A DNA stretch of 64,000 bases from Nocardiopsis endophytica (lineage in GTDB: Bacteria > Actinomycetota > Actinomycetes > Streptosporangiales > Streptosporangiaceae), in NCBI RefSeq assembly GCF_027706725.1, contig NZ_JAQFWQ010000003.1:1-64000 (forward strand), read 5' to 3'. Below, in pieces: positions 16,143-23,616 of this stretch (position 1 is the first letter of the stretch; each line of letters begins with the position of its first letter). The translations under genes and the position numbers were made by a program. Below the pieces are notes generated by a model that was not told the DNA's origin, did no database searches, and was given only the letters and a program-made list of their open reading frames with translations.

Positions 16143-17120
16143 TCAGATCCCGCCCTTGGTCTCGAGCCGCCCCGACGGGTGGACGCCGTCGGCCAGCTCC
16201 GCCTTCACCGCCTCCCAGCCGACCGTGTCGACGCCCAGCGCCCGGCGGAGGAAGGCCAGGGTGACCCGCTGGACGAGGGCGACGCGCCCGGGGTCCTCGT
16301 CGGTGGTCTCGGCGGCCCCGTAGCCGGAGATGCCGCCGAGCAGGTGGCGGCCGCCGAAGAGGGTGAGCAGGCCCTTGCCGCCGGGGCTGAGCGCGTAGGG
16401 CTCGGCGGTCCACTCCGGCCCCCTGGTCGTCACCGGGAGCTCGTCCGCGTCCCCGGCCACCACCAGGGCCGGGGCGGCCATGCGGGAGAAGTCGACCTCC
16501 CGCAGCCAGGGCAGGTCGCGTGCGGCCTCGGGGGTCAGGTGGTCCCCGCCCGCGCCGGCCGTGGCCAGCAGGACGCCCGCCGAGACCCGCGGGTCGGACA
16601 GGTCCTCGGCGATCCCGGTCTGCGGGTCGGTGACGCGCAGTCCCAGCAGGACCCCGGCGCTCTGCCCGCCGACGGAGTGCCCGGCCGCCGCGACGCGCCC
16701 GCGGTCCAGGCGCCCTGCCAGCCCGGGGACCGCCGCCTCCAGCACGTCGAGGCCGTCGAGGATGCGCTTGAGGTCGTCGACCCGCCACCGCCACAGCCGC
16801 GGCCTGCGGGGGTCGTCCGCGGGCAGGCCCAGCCGCCGGGAGTCCAGGTGGGTGGCCTGGAGTACGGCGAAGCCGTGGGCGGCCCAGTGGTCGGTCAGGG
16901 GCGCGTATCCGTCCAGGTCCGAGCCGAACCCGTGGGCGAACACGACGATGGGCAGGTCCCGGCCGGTGACCGGCGCGGTCACCCGTACATGCAGGTCCTG
17001 GCCGCGCTCGGGGGCGGGCAGGACGACCGGCTTGACCGAGACCACCGGGGAGGCGGCCGGGTCGGCGGTGTCTCGGCTCACCTGGTCCGGGCCGGCTTCC
17101 GGGTACGGGGTGGTGCTCAT
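16143..17120 (-). CDS. Alpha/beta-hydrolase, chlorophyllase/cutinase-like esterase
   Basis: A 325-residue alpha/beta-hydrolase without a clear signal peptide. The oxyanion region is VVFAHGFGSDLDGYAPL, the nucleophile elbow is AAAGHSVGGQSAG, and a later Asp (VVAGDADELPV) and His (FGGRHLLGG) complete a plausible triad. This layout is seen in chlorophyllase-like and polyester-cleaving hydrolases; the substrate is unknown. The ATG at 17120 is preferred, with GGAG upstream. The gene is divergent from a MerR regulator with two palindromes between, so control by that regulator is likely. Confidence 0.75.
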   Translation of the reverse strand: MSTTPYPEAGPDQVSRDTADPAASPVVSVKPVVLPAPERGQDLHVRVTAPVTGRDLPIVVFAHGFGSDLDGYAPLTDHWAAHGFAVLQATHLDSRRLGLPADDPRRPRLWRWRVDDLKRILDGLDVLEAAVPGLAGRLDRGRVAAAGHSVGGQSAGVLLGLRVTDPQTGIAEDLSDPRVSAGVLLATAGAGGDHLTPEAARDLPWLREVDFSRMAAPALVVAGDADELPVTTRGPEWTAEPYALSPGGKGLLTLFGGRHLLGGISGYGAAETTDEDPGRVALVQRVTLAFLRRALGVDTVGWEAVKAELADGVHPSGRLETKGGI

Positions 17121-17196
17121 GATGTCTCCGATCCGTGCGTGCGGCTGTGCCACAGCTCCGAAGGGGCGTCCGCCCCCACACCGCGTACGCTAGAAC

Positions 17197-17226
17197 CTGA
17201 CGTCGACGTCAGATACAAGTACTTGT
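17197..17226. promoter_or_regulatory. Two adjacent perfect palindromes between esterase and merR genes
   Basis: CTGACGTCGACGTCAG (17197-17212) and ACAAGTACTTGT (17215-17226) are both perfect. MerR proteins bind such dyads in overlong promoter spacers, so this is the likely operator for both divergent genes. Confidence 0.6.
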
Positions 17227-17263
17227 GCCGCACGTCATAGAGGACACGTCGCGAAGGGATCGC

Positions 17264-17671
17264 ATGCGCATCGGGGAACTCGCCGAGAAGGCCGGGGTCA
17301 GTGTCCGGGCCCTGCGGTACTACGAGGAGCAGGGCCTGCTGTCCGCCGAGCGCAGCGCGGGAGGGCAGCGCCGCTACCCCGAGGACGCGGTCGCGTGGGT
17401 ACGGCTGATCCAGCGGCTGTACGCCGCGGGCCTGTCGAGCCGGACCATCGTCGAGCTGATGCCGTGCGTGGTGGACGGCCGCGCCACCCCTGAACTGCTC
17501 GATCGCCTGGCCGCCGAACGCGACCGCATCGACGAACGCATCGACGACCTGGCGGACACCCGGAACCGCCTCGAATCGGTGATCACCGGCGCCACGACCA
17601 ATATGCTGACCGGCCGCTCCTGCCAGGCCGACGACCAGGCCCACCTCACGAGCGCGAACCGGTCCGACTGA
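17264..17671 (+). CDS. MerR family transcriptional regulator
   Basis: A 135-residue MerR-type activator. It begins MRIGELAEKAGVSVRALRYYEEQGLL, the classic winged HTH, with RRYPEDAVAWVRLIQRLYAAGLSSRTI as the second half and a coiled dimer helix (LDRLAAERDRIDERIDDLADTRNRLESVI). The short C-terminal tail has a single Cys (GRSCQADDQ) and no metal-binding cluster, so the effector is unknown. The ATG at 17264 follows GAAGGG. It probably senses a small molecule and controls itself and the divergent esterase. Confidence 0.85.
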   Translation: MRIGELAEKAGVSVRALRYYEEQGLLSAERSAGGQRRYPEDAVAWVRLIQRLYAAGLSSRTIVELMPCVVDGRATPELLDRLAAERDRIDERIDDLADTRNRLESVITGATTNMLTGRSCQADDQAHLTSANRSD

Positions 17672-17775
17672 ACACGTCCCGACGACCGGGGCGGAGAGGG
17701 TACGCCCAGGCGCAGCGACGCCGATTACCAGGCGTCCGCACGGTAGAGGGACAACGGGAGGGCAGGTACCCCGCT

Positions 17776-18060
17776 CACGGGCTCCAGCCGGGCGGCAGGC
17801 CGACGGGGTCGGAGGTCGCGAGGGCGGCGACGACACAGGTCAGCGGCCCTCGCCGCAGCGCCGTCGGCCGCCCGGCGTGTGCGTGGTCACCGGGGTTGGC
17901 AGCGACGGCAGAAGCAGGGCGGTTCCCCGGCCCCGCCTGCCGGGCGGCAGGTTCCTCACGGTCCGGGCGGGCGGCGCGGCCGGGGGACGAGGGGCGTTCG
18001 CGTTCATGGCGGGCGCTGGGGCGGTAGCGGCTCGACCGAAACCCGCCTTCCGGGCGCCCG
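17776..18060. repeat. Dispersed repeat module C, inverted copy
   Basis: Read on the minus strand, this stretch matches 210-340 and 18348-18480, for example GCGTGTGCGTGGTCACCGG (17875 region) against the CCGGTGACCACGCACACGC block near 305. Together with 18081-18715 it fills the gene-free gap 17672-18751. Confidence 0.55.
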
Positions 18061-18080
18061 GGCGCCCGAGGGTCGTCTTG

Positions 18081-18137
18081 AGTGGTGAAATCGACGCCTG
18101 ATCTGCATAAAAGCGTCGGTTTTACGACACAGGATGC
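18081..18137. repeat. Inverted repeat IR1, degenerate copy 2
   Basis: AAATCGACGC (18088 region) pairs with GCGTCGGTTTT (18113 region) and the right side runs on into ACGACACAGGATG, matching the right arm of the copy at 1-63. The left outer arm is decayed. Confidence 0.55.
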
Positions 18138-18196
18138 CCGGCCCCCTCTACCACTGTCCGGTATGCCCGGTATGCACCGCCCGGACGGCCCCCTCC

Positions 18197-18262
18197 GCGA
18201 TGATCTCGACGGAAGTGCTGTCAAAGCCGCCGGAATGACAGCACCCTTGTCGAGATCATCGC
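18197..18262. repeat. Long palindromic repeat IR2, copy 2
   Basis: Arms 18197-18223 and 18236-18262 pair around a 12-base loop. The whole element aligns in the same orientation with 92-159, including the loop end CGGAATGACAGCACC. Confidence 0.85.
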
Positions 18263-18331
18263 CGGGCAGGGGCGCCACGGGCGAGGGTGGCCACGCGCCC
18301 GCCCGGTTGCCCGCCGCCCGGCTGGGCCCAC

Positions 18332-18715
18332 GAGCGGGGTACCTGCCCAGCCGCCCACCCGGACCGCGAGCGGCCCGCCGGCCGGCAGGCCGGGCCCGGG
18401 AACCGCCCCGCTCACTCCGTCGCTGCCAAGCTTGGTGAGCACGCACACGCCGGGCGGCCGACAGCGCTGCAGCCAGGGCCGCCGACCTTTCCTCGTCGCT
18501 GCCCTCCACGCCACACCGCACCAGCCCACCGCCCGGGCGGGGTCCATGAGCGGGGTACCTGCTCAGCCGCCCGACCACCTGGACCGCCGACGACCGGACA
18601 GACGGCAGGCCGGGCCCGGGAACCGCCCTGCTCGCTCCGTCGCCGCCCCTCACGGCGACCACCCGCACGCGCCGCGCACGACAGCGCTGCAGCCAGGGCC
18701 GCCGACATCTGTCGT
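18332..18715. repeat. Module C, two tandem copies, period 216 bp
   Basis: GAGCGGGGTACCTG starts at 18332 and 18548, and GACAGCGCTGCAGCCAGGGC recurs near 18456 and 18689. The left window edge holds the same module at 210-445. Frames through this DNA read as Arg/Pro/Ala-rich noise, so no gene is called. Confidence 0.75.
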
Positions 18716-18751
18716 TGGGGGGATATGGAGCCCCCCACCCAAGGGACCCGC

Positions 18752-19564
18752 TCAGACGTCGCCTAGCTCCGCTGGTACATCTCCGCGTTCGGCCAGGTAC
18801 CTGAGCTGAGCCCGGACCGACGACAGGGCCGCGTCGCGGACGGACGGGTCGGTGTCGGCGTAGACCCGGTCCACGATCTCGTCCGGGGTGCGGTCGCCCT
18901 TGCGCACCGCCTCGGTCACCTGCTCCATCCGCTGCTCCCGGTGGGCGATGTACTCGGCCACCGCCGCACCCGCGTCGGTCAGGATCGGCCCGTGCCCCGG
19001 CAGCAGGGTCCGCACTCCCTCCTGTTCGACCAGGTCGCGCAGGCGGTAGAGGGTGTCCATGTACGCCGAGAGCCCGCCGTCGCCGTCGACGATCACCGGG
19101 GTGCCGCGGCCCAGCACCGTGTCGCCGGTCAGCAGTACCCCGTCGGCGGGCAGGTACAGGCACACCGAGTCGGCGGTGTGCCCCGGCGCGGCCACGACCC
19201 GCACCTCCAGCCCTCCGGCCTCGATCACGTCCCCGTCGTCCAGCCCGTGCCCGCCGACACGGAAGGCGGGGGTGACCGCGTGCACCGGCGCCCCGGTCAG
19301 CTCGGCGAAGTAGCGCGCCCCGCCGGTGTGGTCGTCGTGGTGGTGGGTGACCACCGCGCACACCACCCGCGCCCCCTGCTCCTGGACGGTGCGTGCCACC
19401 CGCTCCAGGTGCCGCTCGTCGTGCGGCCCGGGGTCGACCACGACGACGTCGCGCGAGCCCGGCTCGCGCAGCATCCAGGTGTTGGTGCCGTCCAGCGTCA
19501 TCGGCCCCGGGTTGGGGCACAGCACGCAGCCTGCACGCAGAGTTCCGGAACCGTCGATCCTCAT
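18752..19564 (-). CDS. MBL-fold metallo-hydrolase, LACTB2/Rv3677c-like
   Basis: A 270-residue metallo-beta-lactamase-fold protein of the LACTB2-like branch, members of which are endoribonucleases or thioester hydrolases. Signature regions: PMTLDGTNTWML, THHHDDHTGGARYF (metal ligands), APGHTADSVCLYLPADGVLLTGDTVLG and LLPGHGPIL; the C-terminal helical domain (MEQVTEAVRKGDRTPDEIVDRVY) is typical of LACTB2. The ATG at 19564 overlaps a duplicated copy of the upstream gene's stop codon. The neighbourhood (NUDIX, RidA, ArsA pair) is as in mycobacteria. Confidence 0.85.
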   Translation of the reverse strand: MRIDGSGTLRAGCVLCPNPGPMTLDGTNTWMLREPGSRDVVVVDPGPHDERHLERVARTVQEQGARVVCAVVTHHHDDHTGGARYFAELTGAPVHAVTPAFRVGGHGLDDGDVIEAGGLEVRVVAAPGHTADSVCLYLPADGVLLTGDTVLGRGTPVIVDGDGGLSAYMDTLYRLRDLVEQEGVRTLLPGHGPILTDAGAAVAEYIAHREQRMEQVTEAVRKGDRTPDEIVDRVYADTDPSVRDAALSSVRAQLRYLAERGDVPAELGDV

Positions 19565-19660
19565 CGCACCTCGCCTCGCGAACAGACCGCGCCCTCGGGG
19601 ACGACACCAGCAGTCCTCATCGCACCTCGCCTCGCGGGTAGACGACGCCCTCGGGGACGA
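19561..19660. repeat. 56-bp tandem duplication at the NUDIX/MBL junction
   Basis: TCATCGCACCTCGCCTCGCG occurs at 19561 and again at 19617; similarity continues for about 44 bases (GCCCTCGGGGACGAC in both). The second copy is the true 3' end of the NUDIX gene; the first carries a relic stop overlapping the MBL start. Confidence 0.85.
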
Positions 19661-20405
19661 CGATGCGCGTCTCGCCCCCGACCTCCTCCAGCACCGGCTC
19701 GATCGGGGCGATCTCGCGCTCGGCCGCCATCACCGCCGCCACCGACCCCGCCGCCTCCAGGTCCATGCAGGTGGACACGGTCGGCGGCAGCATCGCGATC
19801 TCGCCGCCCCGCCACAGCCGCACCGCCTCGCCGGGCGGCATCCACGCCCTCCGGTCGGCCTCCCCGCCGACGTCGCGGGCCTGCTGCCCTGCGGGCAGCC
19901 CTGCGGCGAAGAACCGGGTGTCGAACCGGCGCGGCTCGGGCGCCGGGGTGATCCACTGCGACCAGGCGTTGAGCAGGTCGGTGCGGAGCACCAGCCCGCG
20001 CCGGGCGAGCATCTCGGCGAAGGACAGGGTGCGGTCGACCAGGGCCGCGCGGTCGGCCTCCCAGTCCTCACCGCGGGTGTCGTCCACCACCGCGTCCCCG
20101 GAGGGGCCCGCCAGCAGTACCCCGGACTCCTCGAAGGTCTCCCGGACCGCCGCGCACACCAGCGCGCGGGCCTTGCGCTCGTCCGTGCGCAGGGTGCGCG
20201 CCCACGCGTCCGGGGGCGGACCGGCCCAGCGCACGTCCCGGTCGGCGTCGCGCTCGTCGACGCGGCCGCCGGGGAAGGCGTAGGCGCCGGGGGCGAACGG
20301 CATGGAGGGGGCCCGGCGCAGCATGTACACCTCGACGCCGCCGGGCGCGTCGCGGACCAGCATCACCGTGGCGGCGTCGCGGGGACGCACCGGCCGTGTC
20401 GTCAT
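19617..20405 (-). CDS. NUDIX hydrolase
   Basis: A 262-residue NUDIX-fold protein. The expected box is stretched: FPGGRVDERDADRDVRWAGP lies at 45-64, and the helix ARALVCAAVRETFEESGVLL follows some 25 residues later, the insertion typical of the NUDT19/RP2-like subfamily, where REtfEE..G is kept. That subfamily includes CoA diphosphatases, but activity here is inference. The ATG at 20405 is convincing (TTRPVRPRDAATVMLVRDAPGG). It once probably overlapped the MBL gene; a 56-base duplication now separates them. Confidence 0.8.
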   Translation of the reverse strand: MTTRPVRPRDAATVMLVRDAPGGVEVYMLRRAPSMPFAPGAYAFPGGRVDERDADRDVRWAGPPPDAWARTLRTDERKARALVCAAVRETFEESGVLLAGPSGDAVVDDTRGEDWEADRAALVDRTLSFAEMLARRGLVLRTDLLNAWSQWITPAPEPRRFDTRFFAAGLPAGQQARDVGGEADRRAWMPPGEAVRLWRGGEIAMLPPTVSTCMDLEAAGSVAAVMAAEREIAPIEPVLEEVGGETRIVVPEGVVYPRGEVR

Positions 20406-20497
20406 GTTCGTCCTCCTCGGCGGAACGGTACCCCGCTCGCCCCCGGCGCGTCCCCACCGGGGCGGCCGGGTACGGACGCCGGCGCCGGGTATGCGGA

Positions 20498-20527
20498 CGG
20501 GCGCGGACCCGCGGGGGTCCGCGCCCG
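20498..20527 (-). terminator. Hairpin terminator after the RidA gene
   Basis: CGGGCGCGGACCC (20498-20510) and GGGTCCGCGCCCG (20515-20527) form a 13-bp stem with a GCGG loop, just beyond the stop of the RidA gene. There is no U-run, as is common in actinomycetes. Confidence 0.6.
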
Positions 20528-20536
20528 CCGGGACGG

Positions 20537-20998
20537 TCAGCCGACCTCCGCGATCATCTCCACCTCGACCGGGACGTCCAGCGGCAGCGCGGCCACGCCG
20601 ACGGCGCTGCGCGCGTGCACGCCCGCCTCGCCGAAGACCTCGCCGATCAGGTCGCTGGCGCCGTTGACCACCTTCGGCTGGGCGGTGAACGACGGGTCGC
20701 TGGCCACGAACCCGGTGATCTTGACGATCCGCCGGACCGACGCCAGATCACCGACCTCGGACTTGAGCGCGGCGATGGCGTTGAGCGCGCAGATGCGCGC
20801 CAGCTCCGCCGCCCGCTCCTGGGTGACCTCGGCCCCGACCTTGCCGGTCCCGGCGGGCGCCCCGTCGACCATCGGCACCTGGCCGGAGATGTAGACGTGG
20901 TCGCCGGTGCGGACCGCGGGGACGTAGGACGCCAGCGGGGCGACCACCTCGGGCAGGGACAGCCCCAGCTCTGCGAGCCTCTCCTCGGGCGCGCCCAT
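20537..20998 (-). CDS. RidA family protein
   Basis: A 153-residue YjgF/YER057c/UK114 protein. RidA-type enzymes hydrolyse reactive enamine/imine intermediates of amino acid metabolism. Family marks are VRTGDHVYISGQVPMVDG, the ARICALNAIAALKSEVGDLASV helix, IVKITGFVAS and ARSAVGVAALPLDVPVEVEMIAEV; the Arg in HARSAVGV is the usual carboxylate-binding residue. The ATG at 20998 gives the family N terminus. It starts two bases after the DUF4177 gene, so the two are co-transcribed; Rv3678c has the same setting. Confidence 0.9.
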   Translation of the reverse strand: MGAPEERLAELGLSLPEVVAPLASYVPAVRTGDHVYISGQVPMVDGAPAGTGKVGAEVTQERAAELARICALNAIAALKSEVGDLASVRRIVKITGFVASDPSFTAQPKVVNGASDLIGEVFGEAGVHARSAVGVAALPLDVPVEVEMIAEVG

Positions 20999-21000
20999 GC

Positions 21001-21174
21001 CTACTGCTTCTCCCGCTTCATGTAGGCGACCAGCTGCTGGTTGCGCGGGTCGCCGTCCACGGAGGGGCCGGGGATGACCGAGACCAGCTCCCAGCCGTCC
21101 TCGCCCCAGTTGTCCAGAATCTGCTTGGTCGCGTGCGACAGCAGCGGCACCGTCGCGTATTCCCACTTCGTCAT
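21001..21174 (-). CDS. DUF4177 small protein
   Basis: A 57-residue protein beginning MTKWEYATVPLLSHATKQIL and containing DNWGEDGWELVSVIPGP, the W-E-Y-x(n)-G-x-x-GWELV pattern of DUF4177. The ATG at 21174 follows TAGGGT after seven bases, so it is a leaderless-type start. It leads the RidA gene and is divergent from the ArsA-like gene, whose own -10 lies about 60 bases away. Function is unknown. Confidence 0.8.
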   Translation of the reverse strand: MTKWEYATVPLLSHATKQILDNWGEDGWELVSVIPGPSVDGDPRNQQLVAYMKREKQ

Positions 21175-21244
21175 GGGCGCAACCCTAACCGGCCGCGTGG
21201 GCCCGATCCGGCCCGGCCGGGCGCGCGGACATAGACTCCGAGGG

Positions 21245-22261
21245 GTGAGCGCACCTGATCAGGGCTCCACCGGGGTCCGCCTGCACGTGGTCTCCGGCAA
21301 GGGGGGCACCGGAAAGACGACCGCCGCCGCCGCGCTCGCGCTGTCCCTGGCCGCGGACGGGGGACGGGTGCTGCTGGTCGAGGTGGAGGGCCGCCAGGGC
21401 CTGGCCGAGCTGTTCGGCCGCGACCCGCTCCCCTACGAGGAGCGGAAGGTCGCCGAGGCCCGCGGCGGCGGGGAGGTCGTCGCGCTGGCGGTGGACGCCG
21501 AGGCCGCGCTGATGGAGTACCTGGAGATGTTCTACGGGATCCGCCGCGCCGGGCAGGTCCTGACGCGCTTCGGCGCCGTGGACTTCGCCACCACCATCGC
21601 CCCCGGTGTGCGCGACGTGCTGCTGACGGGGAAGGCCACCGAGGCGGTCCGGCGCCGCGAGGGCGGCCGCCGGTCCCGCCGAGAAGAGGCCCCCTACTCC
21701 TACGACGCGGTGGTGCTGGACGCCCCGCCGACCGGGCGGATCGCCCAGTTCCTGTGCGTGAACGCCGAGGTGGCCGGGCTGGCGCGGATGGGCCCGATCC
21801 GCAACCACGCGGACAAGGCGATGGCGACGATCCGCTCCTCGGCGACGGCGGTGCACTTCGTCGCGCTGCCGGAGGAGATGCCCGCCCAGGAGGCGGCCGA
21901 CGGTCTGGCCGAGGTGCGCGAGGCCGGGCTGAACCCGGGCTTCGTCCTGCTCAACATGGTGCACGAGCCGCTGCTGCCGCCGGACGTGCTGGAGGCGGCC
22001 GAGCACGGCGAGGTGGACACCGAAGCGCTGGCGCAGGGCCTCAAGGCCGCACGGCTCGACGCCCCCAGGGACAGGGCGTCCGCACTGGCCCAAGAGGTCA
22101 CCGCGCACGCGCAGCGGGTGGGCGCCGAGTCCGCGGTGCGCCGGCGGCTGCGCGCGCTGGGGCGGCCGATGCTGGAGCTGCCCTTCCTCGGCGGGGGGAT
22201 CGACACCGACGCGCTGTTCCGCCTCTCCGACCGGTTGACGGCCCAGGGGGTGGCACGGTGA
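21245..22261 (+). CDS. ArsA/GET3-family ATPase, first of pair (Rv3679-like)
   Basis: A 338-residue P-loop ATPase of the ArsA/GET3 class, the mycobacterial pair of which (BagA/BagB) forms a complex. The deviant Walker A is complete, SGKGGTGKTT, and VVLDAPPTGRIAQFL is the A-loop/switch region. There is no second ATPase half, so it must dimerise. The GTG at 21245 follows TAGACT (21232-21237) after seven bases, a leaderless promoter. The stop overlaps the second ATPase (GTGA). Confidence 0.85.
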   Translation: MSAPDQGSTGVRLHVVSGKGGTGKTTAAAALALSLAADGGRVLLVEVEGRQGLAELFGRDPLPYEERKVAEARGGGEVVALAVDAEAALMEYLEMFYGIRRAGQVLTRFGAVDFATTIAPGVRDVLLTGKATEAVRRREGGRRSRREEAPYSYDAVVLDAPPTGRIAQFLCVNAEVAGLARMGPIRNHADKAMATIRSSATAVHFVALPEEMPAQEAADGLAEVREAGLNPGFVLLNMVHEPLLPPDVLEAAEHGEVDTEALAQGLKAARLDAPRDRASALAQEVTAHAQRVGAESAVRRRLRALGRPMLELPFLGGGIDTDALFRLSDRLTAQGVAR

Positions 22262-23484
22262 GCGGAGACCCGACGACGGACCCCGGCGGCCCCGGCACGC
22301 CCCATGGGCCGGACCAGCCCGGCACGCCCGGCGGTCCCGAAGCCCCGGACACCCCGCGGCTCGACGTGGACGCCCTCCTGTCCGACACGGCCGTGCGCAC
22401 GGTGGTGTGCTGCGGTTCCGGCGGCGTCGGCAAGACGACCACCGCCGCCGCCCTGGGCCTGCGGGCCGCCGCCTTAGGGCGCCAGGCGGTGGTGATCACG
22501 GTGGACCCCGCGCGCCGCCTCGCCCAGTCGATGGGCCTGTCCGAGCTCGACAACACCCCGCGCCCGGTGGAGCTGCCCGCGTCCTTCGCCGCCCCCGGCG
22601 GGTCGCTGCACGCGATGATGCTCGACATGAAGCGCACCTTCGACGAGATCGTCGAGGCGCACGCCGACCCCGAGCGGGCCCAGCAGATCATGGCGAACCC
22701 CTTCTACCAGTCGCTCTCGGCCGGCTTCACCGGCACGCAGGAGTACATGGCCATGGAGAAGCTGGGCCAGCTCCGCGAGGAGGGCGACTGGGACCTGATC
22801 TTCGTGGACACCCCGCCCAGCCGGTCGGCGCTGGACTTCCTGGACGCCCCCGAGCGGCTGGGCCGGTTCCTGGACGGAAGGCTCATCCGGCTGCTGGCCG
22901 CCCCCGCCCGCACCGGCGCCTTCCGCCTGCTGGGCGCCGGGGTCGGGATGATCACCGGGATGCTGTCGAAGATCGTGGGCGCGCAGGTGCTCGCGGACGT
23001 GCAGTCGTTCGTGTCCTCCTTCGACGCCGTCTTCGGCGGGTTCCAGGAGCGGGCCGAGCGCACCTACCGGCGGCTGCAGGACCCGGGCACGGCCTTCCTG
23101 GTGGTGGCGGTGCCCGAGAGCGACGCGGTCCGCGAGGCCGCCTACTTCGTTGAGCGCCTGGCGGCCGACCGGATGCCCCTCGCCGGGCTGGTGATGAACC
23201 GCACACACGGCACCGGGGCCGAGGACCTGTCCGCCGGGGAGAGCATGGCCGCCTGTGCCGAACTGGAGCGCCAGGGCGGGCACGGGCTGGCCGCGGCGGC
23301 GCTGCACCTGCACGCGCGCGCCGCGGACCTGCGCGATCGGGAGGCCGCGCTGCGGGGACGGCTGGCGTCCGCGCACCCCGACCTTCCGGTGGCCGAGGTC
23401 CCGGCCCGGACACGGGACGTTCACGACCTCGCGGCGCTTCGGGAGGTGGGCGACGCCCTGGGCGGGGGGCCGCCCGCCGTATGA
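22258..23484 (+). CDS. ArsA/GET3-family ATPase, second of pair (Rv3680-like)
   Basis: A 408-residue ArsA-type ATPase. After a Gly/Pro-rich head of about 40 residues comes VVCCGSGGVGKTTTAAALG: the signature Lys of the deviant Walker A is replaced by Ser, so this subunit may hydrolyse ATP differently from its partner. Further motifs are VITVDPARRLAQSMG, a long helical insert (LHAMMLDMKRTFDEIV; NPFYQSLSAGFTGTQEYMAMEKL), and LIFVDTPPSRSALDFLDAPERLG. Translationally coupled to the first ATPase. In mycobacteria and streptomycetes a WhiB-like gene usually follows before the PBP; here it is absent. Confidence 0.88.
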   Translation: MSGDPTTDPGGPGTPHGPDQPGTPGGPEAPDTPRLDVDALLSDTAVRTVVCCGSGGVGKTTTAAALGLRAAALGRQAVVITVDPARRLAQSMGLSELDNTPRPVELPASFAAPGGSLHAMMLDMKRTFDEIVEAHADPERAQQIMANPFYQSLSAGFTGTQEYMAMEKLGQLREEGDWDLIFVDTPPSRSALDFLDAPERLGRFLDGRLIRLLAAPARTGAFRLLGAGVGMITGMLSKIVGAQVLADVQSFVSSFDAVFGGFQERAERTYRRLQDPGTAFLVVAVPESDAVREAAYFVERLAADRMPLAGLVMNRTHGTGAEDLSAGESMAACAELERQGGHGLAAAALHLHARAADLRDREAALRGRLASAHPDLPVAEVPARTRDVHDLAALREVGDALGGGPPAV

Positions 23485-23616
23485 CAGGATGGCGAGCGGA
23501 CATCTGGTACGCCGATTACGGCCGGTCCGCATCTCTCCCGCCACTCCGGCCGCACCGGTCATCCCCCGCCTCAACCGGCCACTGAGGCCGGTGGCGTCCG
23601 CACGTACTCTGTTGGG

